From NCBI GenBank assembly GCA_945906115.1, contig CAMDQP010000051.1, positions 1-7,243 on the forward strand: a stretch of 7,243 nt of DNA, given 5' to 3'. The DNA is from Opitutus sp. GAS368. GTDB lineage: Bacteria > Verrucomicrobiota > Verrucomicrobiia > Opitutales > UBA953. A program made the position numbers and the translations under genes. Positions 1 through 5,821 of the stretch are shown piece by piece (positions within the stretch are counted from its first letter, which is position 1; every line of letters begins with the position of its first letter). Below the pieces are notes generated by a model. That model made no database searches. It saw only the letters and a list, made by a program, of their open reading frames with translations, and was not told the origin of the DNA.

Positions 1-830
1 GCGGCCGGAGGCTCGGTGGCGACGGGAGCCGATGCGGCCGATGCGGCGCCTGGAGCAGGCGAAGCCGGTGCGGCGGCGCGGAGCAGACGTTCGCGTTCCT
101 GCACGGCTTCAAAATTGCGGCGGGCTTCGCCTTCGAGCTCGAGCTCAACACGGTCGGCGAGCGAGCTCGCGAAATTCTCCAGCTCGGTCGTCATGATCTT
201 CACCTGTGTGAGCAGGTAGTTGTAGCCGAAGGTGGCGGGGATTGCGACGAGTAGGCCGAGGGTCGTGGTGACGAGGGCGCCGCACACGCCGGGCGCGAGC
301 TGCGCGATACTGGCCTTCTCGGTCAGCGCGCCGAAGGTGACCATCACGCCCCACACGGTCCCGAGCAGGCCGAGGAACGGACCGCCCGAAACGAGTGAGC
401 TCAGGATGACCATCTTGTCCTCGTATTTCACCATCGTGCGCGCGACGCCGCGCTGCACGGCGTTCTCGACGTGGCCCATGCACAACGTGACGTCGGACTG
501 GCGGACGAGGCGACCTTTATGGCGCTGCACGGCGGAGACGGCTTCGGCGACGAGGAATTCGTAAGGTCCAAGATTTGAACCGCGCGGGAAATTGAGGGCG
601 ACGACGGAGGGCTCGTCGCGCAGGCGACGCTCGAACGCATGGTTGCGACGGCGGAGCTCTTGGACGTCGGACCATTTACCAATCATCGCACCCCAACCGA
701 TGAAGGAGCAGATGAGCAGGACGCCGGCGACAGCCAGTCCGGCGGTGTCCATCTGCTGGAAGTACCAGAGAGCGCCCTTCGTAGTGTCAGCCAGCACGAA
801 CATAAGGACAGGAGAAAGCATCGCTTTCAT
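1..830 (-). CDS. MotA/TolQ/ExbB-type proton channel protein, 3' end cut by window edge
   Basis: Inner-membrane proton channel subunit of the ExbB/TolQ/MotA family, which couples proton motive force to outer-membrane transport or envelope work, usually with an ExbD/TolR partner. The window holds 276 residues from ATG at 830. The first membrane segment is about residues 29-51. A charged cytoplasmic stretch (about 52-140) follows, then the family core: a second helix at about 147-168, containing the family-typical GGPFLGLLGTVWGVM, and a third at about 180-206 (GALVTTTLGLLVAIPAT). These two helices carry the Gly/Thr-rich pore signature. A charged helix (about 212-251) leads into an Ala/Pro-rich tail that is still open at the edge. 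The start is chosen because the residues just after it lead directly into the first helix; no Shine-Dalgarno is seen. An ExbD-like gene would be expected just left of the window. ExbB, TolQ and a gliding or flagellar paralogue cannot be told apart here. Confidence 0.9.
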   Translation of the reverse strand, partial: MKAMLSPVLMFVLADTTKGALWYFQQMDTAGLAVAGVLLICSFIGWGAMIGKWSDVQELRRRNHAFERRLRDEPSVVALNFPRGSNLGPYEFLVAEAVSAVQRHKGRLVRQSDVTLCMGHVENAVQRGVARTMVKYEDKMVILSSLVSGGPFLGLLGTVWGVMVTFGALTEKASIAQLAPGVCGALVTTTLGLLVAIPATFGYNYLLTQVKIMTTELENFASSLADRVELELEGEARRNFEAVQERERLLRAAAPASPAPGAASAASAPVATEPPA

Positions 831-856
831 AGGCAATCCGCCGTCGGCATGGCTTC

Positions 857-870
857 AACCTGAAAAGGTT
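857..870 (+). repeat. Short inverted repeat, possible 5' leader hairpin
   Basis: AACCT at 857-861 and AGGTT at 866-870 are perfectly complementary around a GAAA loop. As plus-strand RNA this would be a 5-base-pair stem capped by a GNRA-type tetraloop. It lies about 50 bases before the McsA-like start on one strand and 27 bases before the ExbB-like start on the other. A stem this short is often chance, and there is no U-run, so it is not a terminator. Confidence 0.25.
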
Positions 871-888
871 CGTGGTCGCACTTGAATC

Positions 889-894
889 GGAGGG
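889..894 (+). promoter_or_regulatory. Strong Shine-Dalgarno-like site (GGAGGG) upstream of the McsA-like gene
   Basis: GGAGGG is the best ribosome-binding match before any gene here. It sits 7 bases ahead of an ATG at 902, which opens only a six-codon frame, and 24 bases ahead of TTG 919, the chosen start of the McsA-like protein. It therefore seems placed to load ribosomes on the mini-frame rather than on the main gene. Confidence 0.45.
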
Positions 895-901
895 CTTTCT
901 T

Positions 902-922
902 ATGCACTGTGGGCGTGCTTGA
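902..922 (+). other. Six-codon mini-ORF (MHCGRA) overlapping the McsA-like start by TTGA
   Basis: ATG 902 has a good ribosome-binding site but stops at TGA 920-922. The stop shares four bases (TTGA) with the TTG start of the McsA-like gene, a layout suited to termination-reinitiation coupling. It could instead be the remains of the original start after a one-base change, or chance. No conservation can be judged from one sequence. Confidence 0.25.
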
Positions 923-1404
923 TTCCTCGTCCGCCATCCTGCCAGGGCTGCATCCAGAACGCCGCGGTGTACTTCACCCTCGTCGCCGGGGGAAAGGCGG
1001 AGACTTATGCCTGCTGCCAGGGCTGCCCCTCCCTGCTCTCGGACTCCATCCTACCCTCCCTCGCGCTCGGGCTCAAGCTGACCGTCCCCACCCCCGTTGG
1101 CCGGGGCAAATGCCCCACCTGCGGCTTCCGGTGGACCGATTTCGACCGTGTCCATCGTTTCGGCTGCGCCACCTGCTACGAGGCGCATGCGCCGCAGGCC
1201 TTAGCCACGATCGCCCGTATCCAGCCGGGCCTCGAACACCATGGTCGCCGCCCGTACGATGCCGCCGCCGACCGCGAGGCCAAACTGACCAAGGCGCGCG
1301 ACCTCCTGAATTCCGCCCTCAAAGAAGAGGACTATGAAACGGCCGCCGTCCTCCGGGACCAGATCGCCGATCTTGAAGCCGGCCTGCCAGGAGCAAAGTC
1401 CTGA
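919..1404 (+). CDS. McsA-like zinc-finger protein with C-terminal UVR motif
   Basis: A 161-residue protein with the architecture of McsA, the zinc protein that activates the McsB arginine kinase and belongs to the CtsR/ClpC stress circuit in Firmicutes. The first zinc site is C8-x2-C11 with C33-x2-C36 (C32 also present). The second is C65-x2-C68 with C83-x2-C86. The last 40 or so residues (about 118-152) hold a UvrB/UvrC (UVR) motif: KARDLLNSALKEEDYETAAV followed by LRDQIADLEA. The start is uncertain. The frame opens at 886, has no ATG or GTG before the first Cys pair, and TTG 919 gives the expected seven residues ahead of it. Starting later would lose the first zinc pair. surE follows after 10 bases, so the two are probably cotranscribed. 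No McsB-type kinase is in the window, so the partner is unknown. The family call is firm; the McsB-activating role is inference. Confidence 0.85.
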   Translation: MIPRPPSCQGCIQNAAVYFTLVAGGKAETYACCQGCPSLLSDSILPSLALGLKLTVPTPVGRGKCPTCGFRWTDFDRVHRFGCATCYEAHAPQALATIARIQPGLEHHGRRPYDAAADREAKLTKARDLLNSALKEEDYETAAVLRDQIADLEAGLPGAKS

Positions 1405-1414
1405 CCTTATTAGA

Positions 1415-2182
1415 ATGAAGCCAATCGCCCTGCTGACCAATGACGACGGCATTAACGCCGCCTTCCTCCACGCCTTGGTCGCCGCCTGCATGCGCGAAGG
1501 CTTCGACGTCGTCGTCGCCGCCCCCTCCGGGGAGCGCAGCTGGATTGGTCGGGCCTTCAGCCGCCACCGCGAAGTCACCCTCGCCGAATACCCGAACCTC
1601 GGCCGTCAGGCCTGGTCCATCGACGGCACCCCCTCTGACTGCGTCAATATCGCCCTAGGCCACCTGCTACCCGTGAAGCCCGATGTGGTCCTCTCCGGCA
1701 TCAACATCGGCTTCAACGCCACCATGCCCCTCTGCCTGAGTTCCGGCACCCTCGCTGGCGCGACCGAAGGCACGTCATGGGGCCTGCCGGCCGTGGCCTG
1801 CTCCCTCGACCTCGAGAAATCGCTCTTCGAACAGGTCCACCGCAACTCGTCGGTCTGCCCTCCGGCCCTTCGTCCGCACCTTGAGGCCGCCGGCCGCCAC
1901 GCCGCCCGCTTCGCCAAAGGGCTCGTCGGCCAGCCCAGCCCAGGCCTGCTCGTCCACAGCTTCAACTACCCCGCCACGGTCACCCATGACACCGCGATGG
2001 AACGCTCCACGCCGGCGCTGGTCCGCCATGGCTCCCTCTTCAAACGTTCGGCACAGGGCTTCACCTTCGCCTGGAACGACGGCGAGAGTCTCACCACCGA
2101 CAAACAATCAGACCTCGCCGTGTTGGAGCGAGGCCTGATTAGTCACACCGTCTTCGACTTCGGCGCCACCGCGCCGCTCTGA
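1415..2182 (+). CDS. surE: SurE-family 5'/3'-nucleotidase (survival protein E)
   Basis: SurE is a metal-dependent cytoplasmic phosphatase acting on nucleoside 5'- and 3'-monophosphates, and in some species on short polyphosphate; it is linked to stationary-phase and stress survival. The 255-residue length is normal. The N-terminal TNDDG (D10, D11) supplies two metal ligands, S42 in RSWIG fits the conserved Ser, GTPSDCVNIAL (71-81) is the substrate-loop signature, and PDVVLSGINIGFN (89-101) supplies the metal-binding Asn. SSGTLAGATEG (109-119) matches the SGTxxAAxEG block. The C-terminal SDLAVLERGLISHTVFDF resembles the usual closing strand. Unusually, the segment just before SGT reads ATMPLCLS, lacking the common GDD..Y. 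ATG 1415 is chosen because it places TNDDG at residues 8-12; upstream in-frame codons overlap the previous gene. No Shine-Dalgarno is seen at normal spacing, so translation may be coupled to the McsA-like gene 10 bases upstream. Confidence 0.93.
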   Translation: MKPIALLTNDDGINAAFLHALVAACMREGFDVVVAAPSGERSWIGRAFSRHREVTLAEYPNLGRQAWSIDGTPSDCVNIALGHLLPVKPDVVLSGINIGFNATMPLCLSSGTLAGATEGTSWGLPAVACSLDLEKSLFEQVHRNSSVCPPALRPHLEAAGRHAARFAKGLVGQPSPGLLVHSFNYPATVTHDTAMERSTPALVRHGSLFKRSAQGFTFAWNDGESLTTDKQSDLAVLERGLISHTVFDFGATAPL

Positions 2183-2188
2183 GCCGAC

Positions 2189-2842
2189 TCAGTGGGTGTG
2201 GCCGTGATTGTGCCCATCGCCATGATCGTGGTCGTGGTCGTGGTCATGGTCGTGGTCGTGATGACCTTCGCCAGCGAAGAACACCGGCAGGAGGAGCACC
2301 AGGCCACCAATGAAAGCGGGGGCCCAGGCATTACGCAGGCCATGAGCCGCGAGGTAAGGATAGAAGGCGACATAGCTGGCGAAGGACCAGGCTCCAAGGT
2401 GGTTAATGAAGATCCAGAGACCCTTGAGGCCACCATCGCTGGCGCGACGCTGGACGTAGATGGACAGGAAACCGGAGAAGAAGATGGCCGAGAGGATTAA
2501 CAGGAAGATGGCAAACGGAGCCCAGGTTTCGCCGGCGTCGTGATGAATCTTTTCGGCCTGCTTCTTCACTTCAGGCTCAGCGGCGGCTTCGGCCGCAGCG
2601 ATGGCGGCCTTCTCGTCGAAAGCCTTACCCTTGGCGGCGGTCTTGGCCTTAGCGACGGCCTTCTCCACCAGCGCGGCCTTGACAGCGGCCTCCTTGGCAT
2701 GCGCACCAGACTCGGGAAGAGTATGGGTCATGGTGTGGTAGGCGCCGACGGAGATGCCGTAGAAGACGACCCCGAGGACGAGAGTGTTGATGGCCAGGCC
2801 GAGGCGGCCGAGGGGCTTAGTAAGATCCAGCGAGAAGCTCAT
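2189..2842 (-). CDS. Four-helix membrane protein with C-terminal His/Asp-rich tail, function unknown
   Basis: I do not recognise this 217-residue protein. It shows four likely membrane helices: about 14-35, 107-130, 142-165 and 174-192. Between helices 1 and 2 lies an Ala/Lys/Glu-rich stretch (about 46-99) that should form a charged helix or coiled coil. The C-terminus (194-217) has 12 His in 24 residues, mainly alternating with Asp, then ending HNHGHTH. Such tails bind Ni, Zn, Co or Cu in metal chaperones and transporters. K9/R13 before helix 1 and QRR after helix 2 suggest that both ends face the cytoplasm and the charged segment faces the periplasm. ATG 2842 is preferred over TTG 2857; neither has a Shine-Dalgarno. 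Its stop lies 6 bases from that of surE, on the opposite strand. It shows no transporter signature, so a metal-sensing, storage or scaffold role is only a guess. Confidence 0.8.
   Translation of the reverse strand: MSFSLDLTKPLGRLGLAINTLVLGVVFYGISVGAYHTMTHTLPESGAHAKEAAVKAALVEKAVAKAKTAAKGKAFDEKAAIAAAEAAAEPEVKKQAEKIHHDAGETWAPFAIFLLILSAIFFSGFLSIYVQRRASDGGLKGLWIFINHLGAWSFASYVAFYPYLAAHGLRNAWAPAFIGGLVLLLPVFFAGEGHHDHDHDHDHDHDHGDGHNHGHTH
2228..2263. repeat. Hexanucleotide GTGGTC tandem repeat in the His/Asp tail coding region
   Basis: The plus strand reads GTGGTC three times, then ATGGTC, GTGGTC and GTGATG, a near-perfect run of six 6-base units. On the minus strand each GTGGTC unit encodes Asp-His, giving the alternating tail of the membrane protein. 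Adding or removing a unit would keep the frame and change only tail length. Confidence 0.8.
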
Positions 2843-2931
2843 AGTGCGAAGCCGCAACCTAGGTCGCCCGCCCTTTCCTTCAATTCCAAACTTGGAAACC
2901 GCCCCGTTCCACGCCTCATAAGGGCTTCGCC
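2843..2931. promoter_or_regulatory. Divergent spacer between the His-tailed membrane protein and the HAD phosphatase
   Basis: Both flanking genes start here in opposite directions, so promoters for both are expected. On the plus strand a weak pair, TTGGAA (2892-2897) and CATAAG (2917-2922), has a 19-base spacer and only four of six matches in each box; I do not regard it as a secure promoter. AAGGG (2920-2924), 7 bases before ATG 2932, is a plausible ribosome-binding site for the phosphatase. The minus strand has no evident ribosome-binding site. Confidence 0.4.
2884..2897. promoter_or_regulatory. Perfect palindrome TTCCAA-AC-TTGGAA, candidate operator
   Basis: The two six-base arms are exact inverted copies around a two-base centre. 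The site lies between two divergently transcribed genes, about 42 bases from one start and 35 from the other. This is the usual form and place of a site for a dimeric regulator. It could be chance, and no regulator gene is adjacent to support it. Confidence 0.3.
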
Positions 2932-3591
2932 ATGGCCCGCCCCCTTCCTGAAACCGTCCTTTTCGACCTCGACGGCACCCTGGTCGACAACTTCGAGGCC
3001 ATCCACCGCTGCTACGACGACGTGATGAGCATGATGGGCCTCCCGGGCGTCACCTTGGAGCAAATCCGCCGTGCCGTGGGCGGATCAGTCAACGTGACGG
3101 TCGTCAATCTAGCCGGCGAAGCCAACGCGCCCACCGCGACGCGCCTCTTCCGCGAACACTTCCCCTCCGTGATGTACCATGGCCTACGCGTCTACCCTGG
3201 CTGCCGCGAGATCCTCGTCGGCCTGCGCGCCAAAGGCGTCCAGGTCGCGGTGTACACGAACAAGGACGACGCCAACTCGAAGAAGATCATGGAGCACCTC
3301 GGGCTGGATGACGCCGTCGATGCGGTCTACGGCACCAACGTCCATCCCTGGCGTAAGCCCCAGCCGGAGTTCACCCATTTTATTCTATCGTCACTCAAGG
3401 CCGACCCGACCCGCACAGTCATGGTGGGGGATTCGCCGTTCGACATCTCTACGGCCCGCAACGGCAAGCTGGCCGCGATCCATTGCGTGACGACCGGTAG
3501 TCACACCGCCGAGGAACTCGCCCCTTACGCCCCGGACACGGTCCATGCTGGCCTGCCCGAGCTGGGCCGCGAGCTCTTCGGTCTAGGCTGA
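2932..3591 (+). CDS. HAD-superfamily hydrolase, phosphoglycolate phosphatase type
   Basis: A 219-residue cytoplasmic HAD phosphatase with all four motifs. Motif I is FDLDGTLVDN (nucleophile D12, acid/base D14), motif II is YTNK (T109), motif III is K142 in RKPQPE, and motif IV is GDSPFDI (D167, D171). The helical cap between motifs I and II (about residues 20-90) is the small alpha-helical type seen in Gph/PGP and beta-phosphoglucomutase relatives. The length and the YPGCREILVGLRAKG segment fit phosphoglycolate phosphatases, which remove 2-phosphoglycolate formed by Rubisco oxygenation or by repair of oxidised DNA 3' ends. Substrate cannot be fixed from sequence; other sugar phosphates or nucleotides are possible. 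ATG 2932 has AAGGG 7 bases upstream and places motif I at the usual distance from the N-terminus. recD2 follows 43 bases downstream on the same strand, so the two may be cotranscribed. Confidence 0.88.
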   Translation: MARPLPETVLFDLDGTLVDNFEAIHRCYDDVMSMMGLPGVTLEQIRRAVGGSVNVTVVNLAGEANAPTATRLFREHFPSVMYHGLRVYPGCREILVGLRAKGVQVAVYTNKDDANSKKIMEHLGLDDAVDAVYGTNVHPWRKPQPEFTHFILSSLKADPTRTVMVGDSPFDISTARNGKLAAIHCVTTGSHTAEELAPYAPDTVHAGLPELGRELFGLG

Positions 3592-3608
3592 TTTTCGTTT
3601 CGCCCCCG

Positions 3609-3618
3609 CCCCGCGGGG
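3609..3618. repeat. G+C palindrome CCCCGCGGGG in the phosphatase-recD2 gap
   Basis: This perfect ten-base palindrome lies between the phosphatase stop and the recD2 start. It is too short, and lacks a following T-run, to be an intrinsic terminator. Its GGGG half is the only purine-rich stretch before recD2, 16 bases from ATG 3635 and 4 bases from TTG 3623, so it bears on start choice. Confidence 0.3.
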
Positions 3619-3634
3619 ATGATTGGCTTCCCGC

Positions 3635-5821
3635 ATGTCGCCGCCACGCGAACCGCCGCGCGGACCCGAAACCACCCTTTCGGGCGTGGTCGAGCGCATC
3701 CTGTGGCTCGATGAGGAGACGCATTTCACGATTGCCGAACTCGCACCAGAAGCCGGCGAGAAGGTCATCATCCTCGGGAACATGACCGGCCTGCAGTGCG
3801 GCGAGACCGTCGACGTCACTGGGCATTGGGAACGACACCCTTCGCACGGCCCGCAACTGCGCGTGCGCACGTTCAGTTCACGTCTACCTTCTTCCGTCCA
3901 CGGTATCCGCAAATACCTCGGCAGCGGCCTCATCAAAGGCATCGGCAAGACCTACGCCGACAAGATCGTCGCGAAGTTCGGCGTCCGAACTTTCGACATC
4001 ATCTCCAACCAGTCGGGCCGCCTTCGCGAGGTCGAAGGGATCGGCCCTGGCCGCGCGAAGTCCATCAAGGCCGCCTGGGAAGATCAAAAAGCCCTGCGCG
4101 AAGTCATGGTCTTCCTGCAGACCTACGGCGTGACCAACGCGCTCTGCATCCGCATCGTCAAAGCCTACGGCCAAGACGCCAAGAAGGTCCTGACCAGCGA
4201 GCCCTATCGCGTGTGCCGCGAAGTCGAAGGCGTCGGTTTCAAGACCGCCGATAAGATTGCGCGCAACCTCGGCCTCCCCACCGCCGGTCCGCAGCGCGTC
4301 GATGCGGGTATCCTGCACACGCTCGAAGAACTCGAAGGCGAAGGCCACAGCGCGTTCCCCGACGAAGGCCTGCTTGAAAAAGCCACCGAGCTTCTCGAAG
4401 TCGACAAGACGATTGTCCACGACCGCCTCCGCAAGCTGATGGAAGAAAAGGCCGTCGGCGTGCTCTCCACGCGCGGCGTTCGCCTCGTGCAGCTCCGTCC
4501 GCAGGAGAACGCCGAGAAGTCCATCGCCGCCTCCATCCAGCGCTTCCTGGCCACACCTTCGGGCCTACCGACCATCGTCGCCGACAAGGCCGTCGAATGG
4601 GCCCAGACCCGTGCCGGCTTCGCTTTCTCGCCCGCGCAGGCGGCCGGCGTGCTCATGGCGCTGCAGAACAAGGTTACGGTCCTCACCGGCGGCCCCGGTA
4701 CCGGTAAGACGACGATTCTTAAGGCGCTGTGCGACATCCTCAGCGCCAAGCACGTGCGTATGGCCCTCGGCGCGCCCACGGGCCGCGCAGCAAAGCGCAT
4801 GACCGAGGCCACCCGTGTGCAGGCCTCGACGATTCATCGCCTACTGAAATTCGACCCAGCGGCCGGTGGCTTCACCGCCAACGCCGAGAACCCGCTCGCG
4901 ACGGACTTCGTCATCATCGACGAATCCTCGATGCTGGACACCAAACTCGCAGCTTCGCTCTTACGCGCCGTCCCCGGCACGGCCCATCTGCTGCTCGTCG
5001 GCGACGTCAACCAGCTCCCTTCCGTCGGTGCGGGCAACGTGCTCGGCGACCTCATCGACTCCGGTGCCGCCGCGGTCACGCGCCTCGACACGGTCTTCCG
5101 CCAAGGTGCCCGCAGTGGCATCGTCACGGTCGCCCACGGCATCCTGCATGCCGACACCACGCCGCCCACGCCGGTCGAGGATCCGACGAAGCTCGATTTC
5201 ACCCAAGACATCCACTTCGTACGCGTCGACGACCCGGAAGCCTGCGTAGCGATGGTCACGAAGCTCTGCTGTGACATCCTCCCGAAGGCGCTCCGCTTCG
5301 ACCCCCTGCGCGATATCCAGGTGCTCGCGCCGATGCACAAAGGTACCGGCGGCATCCAAGCCTTCAACCAGGCGCTGCAAGGCCGCCTCCGCGGCGCCGA
5401 CGCTCGTCCGGGCCGCATCCAGCCTGGTGACAAGGTCATCCAGACCCGCAACAACTACGACAAAAACGTCTTCAACGGCGACTTTGGCGTGGTGCTTGGC
5501 CAGAACGAGGAAGGCACGCTACTCATCGACTTCGACGGCGCCCGCGTGGAGCTCGAACGCGGCGAACAGGGCGACCTGCACCTCGCCTACGCGGTGAGCA
5601 TCCATAAGTCCCAAGGCTCCGAATTCCCCGCGGTCGTGGTCCCGCTGCTCCGCCAGCATAGCATCATGCTCGCGCGCAATCTCGTCTACACCGCCGTCAC
5701 GCGCGGCCGCAAGCAGGTCATCCTCGTCGGCGACCCCACCGCTTACGCGATGGCCGTACGCAATGCTTCAGATTCACGCCGCATCACCGGCCTACTCCCC
5801 CGCCTCCGCGGCGAGGAGTAA
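3635..5821 (+). CDS. recD2: RecD2-type (RecD/TraA family) SF1B DNA helicase
   Basis: A 5'-3' DNA helicase of the RecD2 family, the stand-alone RecD of bacteria lacking RecBC, involved in DNA repair and replication-fork restart. At 728 residues it is full length (Deinococcus about 715, Bacillus about 800). The N-terminal part has an OB-like segment (about 15-80) and three helix-hairpin-helix units: KGIGKTYADKI near 101-111, EGIGPGRAKSI near 134-144 and EGVGFKTADKI near 198-208. The helicase core shows Walker A GGPGTGKTT (K358), motif Ia APTGRAAKRM (380-389), Walker B IIDESSMLD (D429, E430), motif III VGDVNQLPSVG (Q460), motif IV FRQ (R489), the NNYDKNVFNGDFG segment (606-618), motif V SIHKSQGSEF (655-664) and motif VI YTAVTRGR (R690). 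All catalytic residues are intact. TTG 3623 would add four residues; ATG 3635 is preferred, though neither has an ideal Shine-Dalgarno. Its TAA ends at the base next to the U32 stop on the other strand. Confidence 0.95.
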   Translation: MSPPREPPRGPETTLSGVVERILWLDEETHFTIAELAPEAGEKVIILGNMTGLQCGETVDVTGHWERHPSHGPQLRVRTFSSRLPSSVHGIRKYLGSGLIKGIGKTYADKIVAKFGVRTFDIISNQSGRLREVEGIGPGRAKSIKAAWEDQKALREVMVFLQTYGVTNALCIRIVKAYGQDAKKVLTSEPYRVCREVEGVGFKTADKIARNLGLPTAGPQRVDAGILHTLEELEGEGHSAFPDEGLLEKATELLEVDKTIVHDRLRKLMEEKAVGVLSTRGVRLVQLRPQENAEKSIAASIQRFLATPSGLPTIVADKAVEWAQTRAGFAFSPAQAAGVLMALQNKVTVLTGGPGTGKTTILKALCDILSAKHVRMALGAPTGRAAKRMTEATRVQASTIHRLLKFDPAAGGFTANAENPLATDFVIIDESSMLDTKLAASLLRAVPGTAHLLLVGDVNQLPSVGAGNVLGDLIDSGAAAVTRLDTVFRQGARSGIVTVAHGILHADTTPPTPVEDPTKLDFTQDIHFVRVDDPEACVAMVTKLCCDILPKALRFDPLRDIQVLAPMHKGTGGIQAFNQALQGRLRGADARPGRIQPGDKVIQTRNNYDKNVFNGDFGVVLGQNEEGTLLIDFDGARVELERGEQGDLHLAYAVSIHKSQGSEFPAVVVPLLRQHSIMLARNLVYTAVTRGRKQVILVGDPTAYAMAVRNASDSRRITGLLPRLRGEE

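Larger units (their letters stand above)
831..918. promoter_or_regulatory. Divergent spacer between the ExbB-like and McsA-like genes
   Basis: This 88-base region separates two genes that point away from each other, so promoters for both must lie here or inside the neighbouring 5' ends. I see no convincing -35/-10 pair on either strand. It holds a small inverted repeat (857-870), a Shine-Dalgarno-like GGAGGG (889-894) and two tiny reading frames that overlap the starts of the flanking genes by four bases. The promoter role is inferred from gene orientation only. Confidence 0.4.

Noticed and set aside
882..1337. A 151-codon plus-strand frame starting at TTG 882
   Set aside because: It overlaps the McsA-like gene in another frame, is Arg/Pro-rich with no motif, and the zinc and UVR motifs fix the true frame.
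1334..1414. An upstream extension of SurE by 27 residues
   Set aside because: It would overlap the McsA-like gene and place TNDDG far from the N-terminus, whereas SurE proteins begin only a few residues before it.
2192..2500. Plus-strand frame with a very hydrophobic Val-rich start, resembling a membrane peptide
   Set aside because: The Val run is only the complement of the His/Asp repeat of the minus-strand membrane protein; the rest has no coding character.
3592..3634. Possible intrinsic terminator between the phosphatase and recD2
   Set aside because: The G+C palindrome allows only a very short stem and is not followed by a T-run in either direction.
3884..4420. Minus-strand 178-codon frame
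   Set aside because: It is antisense to the helix-hairpin-helix region of recD2, whose frame is certain; similar shadow frames occur along the whole gene.
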